Below are positions 32,737-42,274 of a stretch of DNA of 64,000 nt, one piece after another. This DNA comes from Onthovicinus sp900555545. Its GTDB lineage: Bacteria > Bacillota > Clostridia > Oscillospirales > Acutalibacteraceae. A model generated the notes under the pieces. It was not told the origin of the DNA and ran no database searches. It was given only the letters and a program-made list of their open reading frames with translations. The stretch is from positions 62,001 through 126,000 of the forward strand of contig CASFPX010000002.1 in the NCBI GenBank assembly GCA_949296915.1. Reading direction: 5' to 3'. Position 1 is the stretch's first letter, and each line of letters opens with the position of its first letter. The position numbers were made by a program, and so were the translations under genes.

Positions 32737-34302
32737 TCAATGAGTGGTCAGATAGAGCACAACGGAATCGACCAGCGCGATCCAGCTCGCCTCAATAATA
32801 TCCTTGGAGACACCGACGGTAGTCCAGACGTCCTTGCCGTCCGAGGTGATGATGAGTACGCGCACAACGGCCGCTGTCGCGTCATCCGGCTCCATTACAC
32901 GAACCTTGTAGTCGATCAGCTTGGCCTTGGCAATCTGCGGGTAAAACTCTGCCAATGCCTCACGCAATGCGCAGTCGAGCGCGTTGACCGGACCGTCCCC
33001 CTCCGCGGCGGCGACCTTGAGCACGTCGTTGGATTTGATCTTGATCGTTGCCGTGGCGGAGTGGTTGTTGTCATAGGGCAGCTCGTCGAGCACCTTGTAG
33101 CTCACCAGATCAAAGTAGGGTTTTATCCCGTCGATATGGCGGCGGGCGATCAGCTCAAAACTGCCGTCCGCCCCCTCGTACTGATAGCCGCGGCGCTCCT
33201 TTTCTTTGAGCTCGGCAATGATATCGGCCACCGCGGGATCGTCCCGTGTGATCTCAGGATAATACTTTTGCAGCTTGCGCACAACGGCGGACTTCCCTGC
33301 CATCTCGGACATCAGGAAGCGGCGGTGATTCCCCACCGAGGCGGGATCCACATGCTCAAAGGATCCGCTGTTCTTGATGACGCCGTCGGCGTGCATCCCC
33401 GCCTTGTGGGCAAAAGCGCTGCGCCCCACAAAGGGCGTACCCTTGTGCAGGGTGACGTTGGCAATTTCCGCCATACGGATGGCGCAATCGGTCAGCGTGC
33501 TCATATTCTCAGCCGGGATACAATCACAGCCGCGCTTTAACTGCAGGTTTGCCAGGATGGTGGACAGATTGGCATTGCCCGTCCGTTCGCCAAAACCGAG
33601 GAACGTCCCCTGCACATGAGAGACACCGGCCTCCACCGCCATGACGGAATTGGCAACCGCCATACCGCCGTCATTGTGGGCATGAATTCCAATATCCACA
33701 CCGGGGAAGCGCGCTGCGACTACACGCACAATCTCTGCGATTTCATCCGGGAAGCTTCCGCCGTTCGTATCGCACAGGGCGAGCACATCCGCCCCCGCGT
33801 CCGCCGCCGCCTCAAGCGAACGGAGGGCATAGTCCGGATTCCGCTTGTATCCGTCAAAAAAGTGCTCCGCATCAAAGATCACCTGCTTGCCCCGCGCCTT
33901 AAAAAAGCGGCAGGTGTCCGCAATCATGGCGAGGTTTTCCTCCAGCGTCGTGCGGATGACATCCGTCACGTGCAGATCCCACGATTTTCCGAAAATGGCA
34001 ACCGCCGGAGCCCCGGCGCGCAACAGGGCCGCGCAGTTGCCGTCCTCCTCTACCGGGGTGTTCTTACGCCGTGTGGAACCGAACGCCACCAAGGTGGCGT
34101 GTTTGAGCTCCATACGAGAGACACGCTCAAAAAACTCCAGATCCTTGGGGTTGGAGTAGGGATTGCCGGCCTCGATATAATCGATCCCCAACTCGTCAAG
34201 CGTCTTGACAATATTCAGTTTATCCTCAAGAGAAAAAGCAATCCCCTCACCCTGAGCGCCGTCGCGCAGGGTGGAGTCAAATATTTTGATCTTTCTGCCC
34301 AT
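32737..34302 (-). CDS. cimA: (R)-citramalate synthase
   Basis: 521 residues. Condenses pyruvate and acetyl-CoA to citramalate, the threonine-independent entry to isoleucine. The HMGL-like barrel begins IKIFDSTLRDGAQGEGIAFS and has GIHAHNDGGMAVANS (metal-binding HxH) and FLGFGERTGNANL. The C-terminal LeuA-type dimer domain (about 400-510) is the expected site of isoleucine feedback. The layout and length match CimA rather than LeuA or homocitrate synthase. ATG 34302 follows GGGGG at 8 bases. It begins 12 bases after ilvB, in the same T-box-controlled unit. Confidence 0.93.
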   Translation of the reverse strand: MGRKIKIFDSTLRDGAQGEGIAFSLEDKLNIVKTLDELGIDYIEAGNPYSNPKDLEFFERVSRMELKHATLVAFGSTRRKNTPVEEDGNCAALLRAGAPAVAIFGKSWDLHVTDVIRTTLEENLAMIADTCRFFKARGKQVIFDAEHFFDGYKRNPDYALRSLEAAADAGADVLALCDTNGGSFPDEIAEIVRVVAARFPGVDIGIHAHNDGGMAVANSVMAVEAGVSHVQGTFLGFGERTGNANLSTILANLQLKRGCDCIPAENMSTLTDCAIRMAEIANVTLHKGTPFVGRSAFAHKAGMHADGVIKNSGSFEHVDPASVGNHRRFLMSEMAGKSAVVRKLQKYYPEITRDDPAVADIIAELKEKERRGYQYEGADGSFELIARRHIDGIKPYFDLVSYKVLDELPYDNNHSATATIKIKSNDVLKVAAAEGDGPVNALDCALREALAEFYPQIAKAKLIDYKVRVMEPDDATAAVVRVLIITSDGKDVWTTVGVSKDIIEASWIALVDSVVLYLTTH

Positions 34303-34314
34303 TGTCAATCCCCC

Positions 34315-35994
34315 TCAGAAGTCCATGGACTCCATAATATCCTCCACGCCGCACCCGGGCGGAATCATCGGCAGGACCGACTGATCCGGCGCAATGCGGC
34401 AGTCAATGACAACTGGTCCGTTGTACGCGAATGCCTCCTGTAAGGTCGTCTCAATTTCCTCCGGCCTTTCAAGAACCATCCCCTTGACGCCAAAGGCCTC
34501 GGCGAGCGCTTTGATATCCGTTTTGCGGTGCGGATCCGTCTGGGAGTAGCGCTTGCCGTAGAAGGCCGTCTGCCACTGGCGAACCATACCCAAAACCGTA
34601 TTATTCATCACAATATCTACCACCGGCACATGATAGGAGGCCAGCGTGGTAATCTCGTTCAGGTTCATATGAAAGCTGCCATCCCCGCTGAAAAGGACGG
34701 TACGCTTACCGGGGTTTGCAATTTGTGCACCGATCGCCGCCCCAAGTCCAAAGCCCATGGTACCCAGGCCGCCGGAGGTGATGAGCGTGCGCGGTTGACG
34801 ATAGGTATAGTACTGAGCCGCCCACATCTGGTGCTGGCCGACATCGGTGACAATCTGGGTGTCCGCCGGAGTCAGGCGGTCTACCGCCTCTACGACGTCC
34901 CTCGGATCGATATAGCCATCCAAGCCGCCGCGTTTCAAGTGCTTTTCTCCTTCTGCACGGATCGACTCCAGCTCTGCGCGCCATGCGCTGTGATTCCCCT
35001 GCGGAAGCGCTTGCGCAAGCGCGGCAAGGACTGCTCCTGCATCCCCGACAACGGGCAGATCAATCGCAACATTCTTGCCCATCTCCGCGGGGTCCACATC
35101 GATATGGACGATCTTAGCTCCAGCTGCAAAGGCACGGCGGTTCCCCGCAACACGATCCGAGAAGCGGGCGCCGACTGCGATCAATACGTCACACTCATCT
35201 GCCGCCCTGTTTGCAACAAGCGATCCATGCATCCCGATCATACCCAGCGAGAGGGGATCGTCCTCCGGAAAGCTGCCCAATCCCATAATCGAATTGGCAA
35301 CCGGTATATCAAATTTGTGGGCAAGCACCGCAAGCTGCTCCGACGCATTGGCGGAGATAACGCCGCCGCCCGCGTAGAGGACGGGCCTGCGGGACTTTAA
35401 CAGGGCCTCCGCCGCTGCTGTAATCTGGGCGGGATCAACGGCTGGGGCCGGATCCGGGAGCGCAGGCGGGCAGGACTCATAATCGGTGACAGCCGCGGTG
35501 ATATCCTTGGGTACGTCGATAAGCACCGGGCCCTTCCGTCCCGTGTTGGCAATACGAAAAGCCTCGCGCAGGGCAGGAGCTAAATCCTCAATCTTTTTGA
35601 CAATCGTATTGTGCTTGGTGATCGGCATGGTGATCCCGGTGATATCCACCTCCTGGAAGCTGTCGCGCCCCAGGAAATCCCTGCCCACATTGCCCGTGAT
35701 CGCCACAACGGGGACGGAATCCATATATGCAGTGGCAATCCCGGTAACCAGATTGGTGGCGCCGGGGCCGGAAGTCGCAAATACAACGCCGGTCTTACCG
35801 GTGGCACGCGCATAGCCGTCCGCCGCATGGGAGGCGCCCTGTTCATGTGCGGTGAGAATATGGGTAATCTTGTCGCGGTACTCGTATAGCGCATCATAAA
35901 TATTGAGCACGGAGCCGCCCGGATAGCCGAACACAGTATCCACCCCTTGCTCCAGCAGTACTTCAACAATGATCTGTGCACCTGTTTTTTCCAT
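34315..35994 (-). CDS. ilvB: Acetolactate / acetohydroxybutyrate synthase large subunit
   Basis: 559 residues, a ThDP enzyme that joins pyruvate with pyruvate (valine, leucine) or 2-oxobutyrate (isoleucine). The catalytic Glu51 sits in AHEQGASHAADGYAR, the ThDP/Mg motif is GDGSFHMNLNE...NN, and a FAD-type middle domain is present. Biosynthetic enzymes of this kind normally work with a regulatory small subunit (IlvN/IlvH), but none lies beside it here. It is preceded by a T-box leader and followed by cimA. Confidence 0.95.
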   Translation of the reverse strand: MEKTGAQIIVEVLLEQGVDTVFGYPGGSVLNIYDALYEYRDKITHILTAHEQGASHAADGYARATGKTGVVFATSGPGATNLVTGIATAYMDSVPVVAITGNVGRDFLGRDSFQEVDITGITMPITKHNTIVKKIEDLAPALREAFRIANTGRKGPVLIDVPKDITAAVTDYESCPPALPDPAPAVDPAQITAAAEALLKSRRPVLYAGGGVISANASEQLAVLAHKFDIPVANSIMGLGSFPEDDPLSLGMIGMHGSLVANRAADECDVLIAVGARFSDRVAGNRRAFAAGAKIVHIDVDPAEMGKNVAIDLPVVGDAGAVLAALAQALPQGNHSAWRAELESIRAEGEKHLKRGGLDGYIDPRDVVEAVDRLTPADTQIVTDVGQHQMWAAQYYTYRQPRTLITSGGLGTMGFGLGAAIGAQIANPGKRTVLFSGDGSFHMNLNEITTLASYHVPVVDIVMNNTVLGMVRQWQTAFYGKRYSQTDPHRKTDIKALAEAFGVKGMVLERPEEIETTLQEAFAYNGPVVIDCRIAPDQSVLPMIPPGCGVEDIMESMDF

Positions 35995-36044
35995 CTATAA
36001 CATCCTCCCTGACCCTAATCAAAAAATCTCCCGCAGTTCGTTTG

Positions 36045-36331
36045 AAAAAAGCCTCCGTCTCTTAAAACGTTTAAGAGACGGAGGCGCTCATTGCTCCGCG
36101 GTACCACTCTTGTTGCACCTGTTGTGCCGCTCAATCGTATCATGGCTCTTGCCGGAATACGTGCCCCGATAACGGAGGGAAAACCGTCGCCCCTACTTGC
36201 CAACGCTTTCGGTTAAAAGCTGATAGGGAGATTTTCACTGTGGAACCCGTCCGCCTTACACCATCCGGCGGCTCTCTGTACGCGGCCCAATCCAGCTACT
36301 CGGCCCTGTCCTTGCCTGTTTATGTGGAATT
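36045..36331 (-). promoter_or_regulatory. T-box riboswitch leader, probable isoleucine specifier
   Basis: Read leftward: Stem I with AGAGAGCC near 36277, then GTGAAAATCTCCC, where GAA-A-AUC places an AUC (Ile) specifier at 36230-36232. The antiterminator T-box AGAGTGGTACCGCGGA is at 36095-36110. Then comes a 16-bp terminator stem (36051-36066 and 36070-36085) followed by six Ts (36045-36050). Uncharged tRNA-Ile should favour read-through into ilvB-cimA. CUC (Leu), two bases on, is the less likely alternative. Confidence 0.9.
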
Positions 36332-36337
36332 TTATTT

Positions 36338-36366
36338 ATCATAGCACCACCTGACGTATTTGTCAA
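36338..36366 (-). promoter_or_regulatory. Sigma-A promoter of the T-box/ilvB-cimA unit
   Basis: Minus strand: perfect TTGACA (36361-36366), 17-base spacer, TATGAT (36338-36343). It fixes the transcript start near 36331. Confidence 0.85.
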
Positions 36367-36389
36367 GGCGCAAAATTTGCACCAACCGC

Positions 36390-37850
36390 TTATCGCTTCG
36401 GGGGCCTGCGCCGCCTGTTGTGCTTCAGGATCCGGCCGCCGTTCGGGATACTCGTCCTGGGGGCGGCACGGTACTCCTCTGCAGGACCTGATCCCTTGAC
36501 GAGACGCACGCGGCGCTTTTTGCGAATCCGGTTGTAGCGGATGACCAGAATAATATAGGCAATCACCAGAAGCAACACAATCACAAGGATGATCTTGAAT
36601 ACAAGAGAGTGAAAAACAGTGCTGAACAGGCTGCCTACAAAGGCAAACGGACTGAGCGAATAGGACTCCGCGGCCACCAAATTGACGGTTGCAATCTCCT
36701 GATTGGCATAGAGCACACGCGCCTGGCAGATCACCTCACCTTTTTTCACCGGGGCCTTGACCTCATCCGGCAGCGTCCCCTCAACCGGTTCGATCAGTAC
36801 GGTGGGCACATCTGCTCCGCCCTGACTGGGGACGAGAGCCGTCACATCGTTCTCCGGGACAAGCTGTAGATAATCCGATTGATTGGAATACTTCAGGGGG
36901 ACTTCCGTCACAATCTCCTGCGTACTGGCCACTGTTTTCAGCCGCAGGTTTTCAATGCACCAGTTGAGTAAGGTGTTGGCATCCAAAAACGCGCCATTTT
37001 CAGTAATGCCATCGCCGTCCGTATCCACATACTGAGACCGCAGAACAACGGCCATATAGTTGTAGCCGCCACTGCGAGCCGTGGCGACCACACAGTGCCC
37101 GGCGTCGTCGGTGGAGCCCGTCTTTACACCTGTTACGTACGGATTATAATAGCTGTAATAGGCTGGAACAATCATAAAATTGGTGTTGGGTAACGTCGCG
37201 TCCTCATTGGGCAGTTTGTAATAAGTTTCCGATACAATCTGCGAAAAGACAGGGAACGTGTTGATGGCATACTGCGCCATTTTGGCAAGATCCTGTGCAG
37301 TGGTGTACTGTCCCTCCGTATCCAGGCCGTGCGGCGTCATAAAATGCGTATCCACACAGCCAAGCGCTGAAGCCTTTTCATTCATCATGTTGACAAAGGT
37401 GGCTACCCCGCCGCCGTCCTTCTGATCGCCGATATACTCGGCAATCACCACGGCCGCATCATTCCCGCTGCGGATCAGAAGCCCCTCCAGCAGTTTGCGC
37501 ATGGAGAGGACATTTCCAGCCTCCAACCCGATGATGGAACTATCCGTCCCCAGCAGGGAGTCGATTGCCTCCTGACTGGCTGTGAGCATGGTGTGATCCA
37601 AATCGGGACAGTTTTCCAGCGCAATGATAGCCGTCATGATTTTGGTCAGGGAGGCCGGGGCGGTGCGCACATTGGAGTTCTTTTCCGCAATGACCGTCGC
37701 GTCATCATTCATGCTGACAACATAGTACGCCTCTGAATAACTGCCCTGAACGCTACTGCTATAATCGGCAAACACCGGTACCGTGCAGGCGGTTACACAC
37801 AGCGCCAGCGTAAAAATCAAAATAAATACTTTTTTGACATTAAATTTCAT
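36390..37850 (-). CDS. D-alanyl-D-alanine carboxypeptidase (peptidase S11), membrane-anchored
   Basis: 486 residues. Signal peptide 1-28. Serine peptidase triads: SLTK (SxxK, about 67-70), SGN in LLIRSGNDAA and KTGS in GVKTGSTDDAGH. It trims the last D-Ala of peptidoglycan stem peptides. After the C-terminal beta domain there is a transmembrane helix (about 425-447) and a long Arg/Lys-rich cytosolic tail, longer than in DacA or DacF, where a C-terminal amphipathic helix is usual. GGAGAG before the ATG. It ends close to the ilvB promoter without an evident terminator. Confidence 0.93.
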   Translation of the reverse strand: MKFNVKKVFILIFTLALCVTACTVPVFADYSSSVQGSYSEAYYVVSMNDDATVIAEKNSNVRTAPASLTKIMTAIIALENCPDLDHTMLTASQEAIDSLLGTDSSIIGLEAGNVLSMRKLLEGLLIRSGNDAAVVIAEYIGDQKDGGGVATFVNMMNEKASALGCVDTHFMTPHGLDTEGQYTTAQDLAKMAQYAINTFPVFSQIVSETYYKLPNEDATLPNTNFMIVPAYYSYYNPYVTGVKTGSTDDAGHCVVATARSGGYNYMAVVLRSQYVDTDGDGITENGAFLDANTLLNWCIENLRLKTVASTQEIVTEVPLKYSNQSDYLQLVPENDVTALVPSQGGADVPTVLIEPVEGTLPDEVKAPVKKGEVICQARVLYANQEIATVNLVAAESYSLSPFAFVGSLFSTVFHSLVFKIILVIVLLLVIAYIILVIRYNRIRKKRRVRLVKGSGPAEEYRAAPRTSIPNGGRILKHNRRRRPPKR

Positions 37851-37984
37851 GGCAATCTCTCCGAAAATATTGTATAATACATTATAACAGCATTGGAGGC
37901 AAAAATAAACAGAAACATTTAATACTGTAAAAGCCTCTTTACTCTACATAAATGCTGTCCGTTACAGGGAGGCATCATAGATCC

Positions 37985-38680
37985 ATGATTTTTGTTACCG
38001 GTGATACACACGGCGATATCGAACGCTTTGAGGATCCGCGCCTGAAGCAGCTGCGTGCAGGAGATACGCTGCTGATCTGCGGTGATTTCGGCTTTTTGTG
38101 GGATGGGAGCAAGCGGGAAAAAAAGAACCTGAAAGCCCTTGCCAAGAAAAAATACAACATCTGCTTTTTAGACGGAACGCATGAAAACTTTGATATGCTG
38201 GAAGAATACCCTATCACAGAGTGGAACGGCGGAAACGTGCAGCAGATTGCAGGAAATGTTTACCATCTGATGCGTGGGCAGATCTACACAATCGAGGACG
38301 TCACCTTTTTTGTCATGGGCGGCGGCGAGAGTCCGGATTTGGACATCCGCATGGAGAACGACAACTGGTCCCCGAAGGAGACGCCAAATCCGCAAGAACT
38401 GATGGAAGGCGCCGAGAATCTGGAGCAGCACGGCTGCGCGGTGGATATCGTCCTCACCCACGAGCCGCCGGGAAATATTAAAAGTTTCCTGAACCTTCCG
38501 GAGGGGGTAGGCACCCGGCTGACGACGTTGAACGCCTACTTTGACGAGTTGAACAAGACGTGCAAATACAGCAAATGGTATTTTGGCAGTATGCATGTGG
38601 ATAAGTTTGTCTCCTCCAACCAGATCTCGCTTTACCGGAATATTGTGGAGGCCATCGATGGCCGGCCGATCAAAAAGTAA
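37985..38680 (+). CDS. Metallophosphoesterase, calcineurin-like
   Basis: 231 residues. Starts with the metal-binding GDTHGD, then LLICGDFG, DGTHENFD (the GNHE-type block with Thr in place of Asn) and LTHEPPG; the usual late GHxH is replaced by FGSMHVD. It is likely a cytosolic hydrolase of phosphate esters of unknown substrate. ATG 37985 is family-typical (MIFVTGDTHGD), with GGAGG about 12 bases upstream. The gene stands alone between two leftward units. Confidence 0.87.
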   Translation: MIFVTGDTHGDIERFEDPRLKQLRAGDTLLICGDFGFLWDGSKREKKNLKALAKKKYNICFLDGTHENFDMLEEYPITEWNGGNVQQIAGNVYHLMRGQIYTIEDVTFFVMGGGESPDLDIRMENDNWSPKETPNPQELMEGAENLEQHGCAVDIVLTHEPPGNIKSFLNLPEGVGTRLTTLNAYFDELNKTCKYSKWYFGSMHVDKFVSSNQISLYRNIVEAIDGRPIKK

Positions 38681-38890
38681 AAGAGGGTTTAAAACAAGCG
38701 CGGGCCTTCCTCTGCAAAGGGGGAGGCTTATTGAATGGTACAAACTCCCGGCCCAGCACTTGTAGAGAACGCCGCAGCAGCGTTCCATCACACAGAGAAA
38801 CAATCAATCACAGGCCAAGGGAGCGGTTGAATTTAAAAATCATACCAGCCGGCCCCTGCGCCCCGCAAAAAATTGGCGGCAGCACAACAC

Positions 38891-38921
38891 GGGACCGGAT
38901 CTGCTGCTGCGATCCGGTCCC
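38891..38921. other. Hairpin after the MFS gene
   Basis: GGGACCGGATC (38891-38901) and GATCCGGTCCC (38911-38921), an 11-bp perfect stem in the convergent gap 38681-38951. There is no T-tract on either side, but the position suggests transcription ending. The rest of the gap shows nothing clear. Confidence 0.55.
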
Positions 38922-38951
38922 ATCAAACAATTGCAAAGAATCCCACTGTCT

Positions 38952-40364
38952 TTACTTTTTCCCGATCCGTTTCCGGTATTCCCTTGCGGCAAAATACAGA
39001 GGCACCAACGTGATCAGCACCATAATTCCTGCGATCAGGAACAGGTTTTCCTGTGGGATATCAATCACATGGCCGTACACATCGTATTTTACATCCGTCT
39101 GCGGGGTCCCCTTAATAATGGCGTTGCCCACAAGCGTACCAATCAACATCGGAAGCAGGGTGAAAAACACAACCCGCAGTCCCTCCAACTGGCCTCTGGT
39201 CTCCTCGGGGAAAAGGCCCCGGACCCAGATCATTCCCGTCTGCATGATGAGCACATAACCTGTACCGATCAGGAAGATGCACAGGAACGCCGGGATGTTT
39301 CGCGCGGAGAAGAGTACCTCGCCATTCACGTCCTCGGGAGACCGGATGAAGAAATATGTGAGGATCAGGCCTAAGGCGTTGACCAATACCGAGATCAGTA
39401 CAACCTGCGGAATTTTCTCCCGGTTGATCAGTTTCGAAAACGGAATCGTCACCAGGGACGCCAACAGAAGCGCCACGCCCTCCAGCAGACCCATGTTTCC
39501 GGTGGTAAAGCCGATATCGTAGATCAGCCAGTTCCCCATGTGCACAAAATAGAAGTTAAACGGGATAAAAAATGCACATACAACTATGCAGGCCAGTAAA
39601 AGTTCCTTGAGATTGGGGTTCTTGCGCAGTTTGCTGAACCGAAATACTGCAACAAACTGCTGTGCAAAGCTCCCCTGCCGGTTCGGTTTCAGGTACGGAG
39701 CATCCTTCATCAGGAAAAGAGACAGAATGCCCATCAGAATCACAAAAATCCCCATTGCCCAGAACAACAGCTGATAGTTATCCAGCGCCGGATTATACGC
39801 ATCCGTCCCCACCGTGGGATTCCCGATGTTGATCAGACTGCCCCCTACGACAGTTCCGATCACGGTACCGAGCACCGGGAGCACCGCCAACGCAGCGCCG
39901 ACCTGTCCCTTGTTGCCAGCAGTGGTATAATCGTTAACCCAGACGTTGTAACCACAGTCATAACCCATAGAACCAAAAAAGCTCATTACCGCGTCCGTGA
40001 GCACGACCAGAAAACCGGACAAGGCGATTAATGCGCCAATACCGCTTTGGCGGGTGTACTCGGTCAGGCCAAAGATGATCGTTGTAACACCCCAGATAAT
40101 ATAACCGGCGGAAATGAAAATCCGTCGTTTGCCCCGCCGGTCCGACATAGTTCCAAAAAAGAATGTGGATACGGTGGTCACCAGAGCGCTGACAATTACC
40201 ATCCATGTCACGATGTTTACATTGCCGGATATCTTGGCATAGACAAATGTGTTAAACCACTGGTTTTCAATATTCCAGCAGAGCTGACCCGCCAGGCCCA
40301 TCCCCCATACGGCAAACCAGAAACGCGGCGCACTCATCTGGCCATACTTTTTAAGTTTTCCCAT
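38952..40364 (-). CDS. MFS-type transporter (sugar-symporter-like)
   Basis: 470 residues with about 12 membrane helices. The loop between helices 2 and 3 has FGTMSDRRGKRRIFI, the MFS/GPH signature of basic residues. The N-terminal NIENQWFNTFVY and the long extracytoplasmic segment near 395-425 resemble uncharacterised clostridial sugar carriers. It would import an unknown solute, perhaps a sugar, with a cation. GGGAGAG precedes the ATG. Monocistronic with a good promoter. Confidence 0.83.
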   Translation of the reverse strand: MGKLKKYGQMSAPRFWFAVWGMGLAGQLCWNIENQWFNTFVYAKISGNVNIVTWMVIVSALVTTVSTFFFGTMSDRRGKRRIFISAGYIIWGVTTIIFGLTEYTRQSGIGALIALSGFLVVLTDAVMSFFGSMGYDCGYNVWVNDYTTAGNKGQVGAALAVLPVLGTVIGTVVGGSLINIGNPTVGTDAYNPALDNYQLLFWAMGIFVILMGILSLFLMKDAPYLKPNRQGSFAQQFVAVFRFSKLRKNPNLKELLLACIVVCAFFIPFNFYFVHMGNWLIYDIGFTTGNMGLLEGVALLLASLVTIPFSKLINREKIPQVVLISVLVNALGLILTYFFIRSPEDVNGEVLFSARNIPAFLCIFLIGTGYVLIMQTGMIWVRGLFPEETRGQLEGLRVVFFTLLPMLIGTLVGNAIIKGTPQTDVKYDVYGHVIDIPQENLFLIAGIMVLITLVPLYFAAREYRKRIGKK

Positions 40365-40440
40365 ATTTCTCTCCCTCTTGATTCAAATATCAGCTAAACG
40401 CCTTACCGCCCGAATCCCCCTTCATTCAGGTTCTGCTTTT

Positions 40441-40469
40441 ATTATATCTCTCCCAAAACAGCAAATCAA
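40441..40469 (-). promoter_or_regulatory. Sigma-A promoter of the MFS gene
   Basis: Minus strand: TTGATT (40464-40469), 17-base spacer, perfect TATAAT (40441-40446). Confidence 0.75.
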
Positions 40470-40547
40470 CAAATATTGCATAGATTTTTTTCATATTGAT
40501 CAAATTTACAGTTCATAATTTATATCATTGTGCCTGATTAAACAGAC

Positions 40548-40582
40548 AAAAACGGCCGCACAGGCTAATACCTGCGCGGCCG
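40548..40582 (-). terminator. Terminator of htrA
   Basis: CCTGTGCGGCCG-type stem (40553-40564 with 40571-40582, one mismatch) followed leftward by TTTTT (40548-40552). Confidence 0.88.
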
Positions 40583-40592
40583 AATCGTGCTT

Positions 40593-42146
40593 TTAGAAAG
40601 GCCAGTAAAAACTTCCGCCGGAATTCCCGCCCGAACCAGATCCGTCGTTCTGATTGGAAGAGGATCCCGAAGAATAGGTCGTGTCGCCCTTATCCTCCAC
40701 AAGTGTAATTTCAACTGTCTCCTGCGTAATTTTATAATTGGCGCTCACGCGACAGATTGTCAGCGTCAGCTTATCGCCCACACTTGAGCTGTCCACCACC
40801 TCGCGCAGGGAATCTGAAGTCTCGAGATCCTTGCCGTTGACCTGTGTGATAATATCGCCAACCTGGACATCCGTACCCGTAAAGGAACTATTGCTGGCAA
40901 TAGAGCTGACAACTATCGATCCCTTTGGCAAGTCGGCAATTTGAGCAATCACAGCATAGGTAGAGTTGGAATAAACCGACGTATACTGGATCCCGAGCAT
41001 CGGGCGGCCCGGGACATACCCGCTGGCAATGATCGACTCAGCAACCGACTTTGCCGTCGCGATTGGCACGGCAAAGCCCATTCCCTCAAAGGAACTGTCC
41101 GCAATCTTGGAGGAATTGATACCGACTACCTGACCGTACTCATTGACAAGAGCGCCGCCGGAGTTGCCGGAGTTAATAGCAGCTGTGTGCTGGATGCACA
41201 CCTGTGTATATCCCAGCTCGCTGTTGACCGGACGGTCAATGGCGGAAACAATCCCCTCCGTAAAAGATCCGTAAAAAGAGGTACCGCCGGGGTTGCCAAT
41301 CGCATAGACGTCGTTCCCCACCTGCAGTTTGGTGGAATCCCCAAACTCCGCCGCAGTAAAACCGGTCGCCTTGACGCGAACGACACCAATGTCGGTACGG
41401 TTATCATAGCCTACAATATCCGCATCGTATTGGGTCTCATCCTCCAACTGGACGACCGCATTGGTAAAATCATCCAGCATATGGGCGCAGGTAAGGAAGT
41501 AGGTATAGGTGTGCGTGCTGTCCTCACCCATTACAACGCCGGAACCGGAGGCGGAGGTCGTATTGTTATAGGTCAGGATTGCCACGACCGAAGGCTTCAC
41601 CTTGGCTGCAATCTGCTCCGGCGTCAGAGCTCCGGAATCCGGGATATCCTCAACGCTGATCTGAGGTGTCTCCTGAGTTTCCACATTGACATCACCTGCG
41701 TCATCCCCGCCGCGGAGCGCCAGATATAATCCGCCGCCAATACCGGATGCAACAATCGCAACACAGAGCACTACGATCAGCACAATTTTCCAAGTGGCAA
41801 GCTTTTTTTTCGGCTTCTTCTCCTTAGGTTCCGCCGCGCCATACGGCTGGCCATATGGTGCGGAACCCGGAGCGCGGCTGCGGTCAAACGCATTGTACTG
41901 GTATTGGCCGCTGGCAGGCGGCGCCTGACGGTTTGGATTGCCGGCAAAATGATAGGCCCCGTTAACCGGCCGCTGATTCGCCGTATATGGATTGGACGTC
42001 TGGTAATTCCCGGTCTGGTCATTATCACGCCGTGCCTGGGGGCCGCTGGAATTCTGTTCCATGGAGGAGCGCGCCTGATATCCGCCCTCCGAAGGGGTGG
42101 ATGTGCCGCCCCCTGTATTGTTGGCATTATTGTTCAAATCACTCAT
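40593..42146 (-). CDS. htrA: HtrA/DegP-like membrane-anchored serine protease with PDZ domain
   Basis: 517 residues. A 110-residue Asn/Gly/Gln/Tyr-rich cytosolic N-terminus, a transmembrane helix (about 119-145), a trypsin-like domain with His222 (LTCAHML), Asp252 (NRTDIGV) and Ser329 (NSGNSGGAL), one PDZ domain (about 385-480) and a Ser/Gly/Asn-rich end. It acts outside the membrane in envelope protein quality control. It lies just downstream of a two-component system on the same strand, as htrA genes often do, and so may be a target of it. Confidence 0.94.
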   Translation of the reverse strand: MSDLNNNANNTGGGTSTPSEGGYQARSSMEQNSSGPQARRDNDQTGNYQTSNPYTANQRPVNGAYHFAGNPNRQAPPASGQYQYNAFDRSRAPGSAPYGQPYGAAEPKEKKPKKKLATWKIVLIVVLCVAIVASGIGGGLYLALRGGDDAGDVNVETQETPQISVEDIPDSGALTPEQIAAKVKPSVVAILTYNNTTSASGSGVVMGEDSTHTYTYFLTCAHMLDDFTNAVVQLEDETQYDADIVGYDNRTDIGVVRVKATGFTAAEFGDSTKLQVGNDVYAIGNPGGTSFYGSFTEGIVSAIDRPVNSELGYTQVCIQHTAAINSGNSGGALVNEYGQVVGINSSKIADSSFEGMGFAVPIATAKSVAESIIASGYVPGRPMLGIQYTSVYSNSTYAVIAQIADLPKGSIVVSSIASNSSFTGTDVQVGDIITQVNGKDLETSDSLREVVDSSSVGDKLTLTICRVSANYKITQETVEITLVEDKGDTTYSSGSSSNQNDGSGSGGNSGGSFYWPF

Positions 42147-42274
42147 TATGATTCGCCCTCCTTGTGTGTCGATACGTTCGCGGTGCTTTCCGCTTGATTA
42201 TTATCTTACACGGATGATTTTATAATCCATTTGAAATATTGTGAACAGAATTTAAATATCCGCACACAATTCTA

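Noticed and set aside
38681..38951. Further small gene after the phosphoesterase
   Set aside because: Open frames here have no ribosome binding site or protein-like composition; the interval holds only an 11-bp hairpin.
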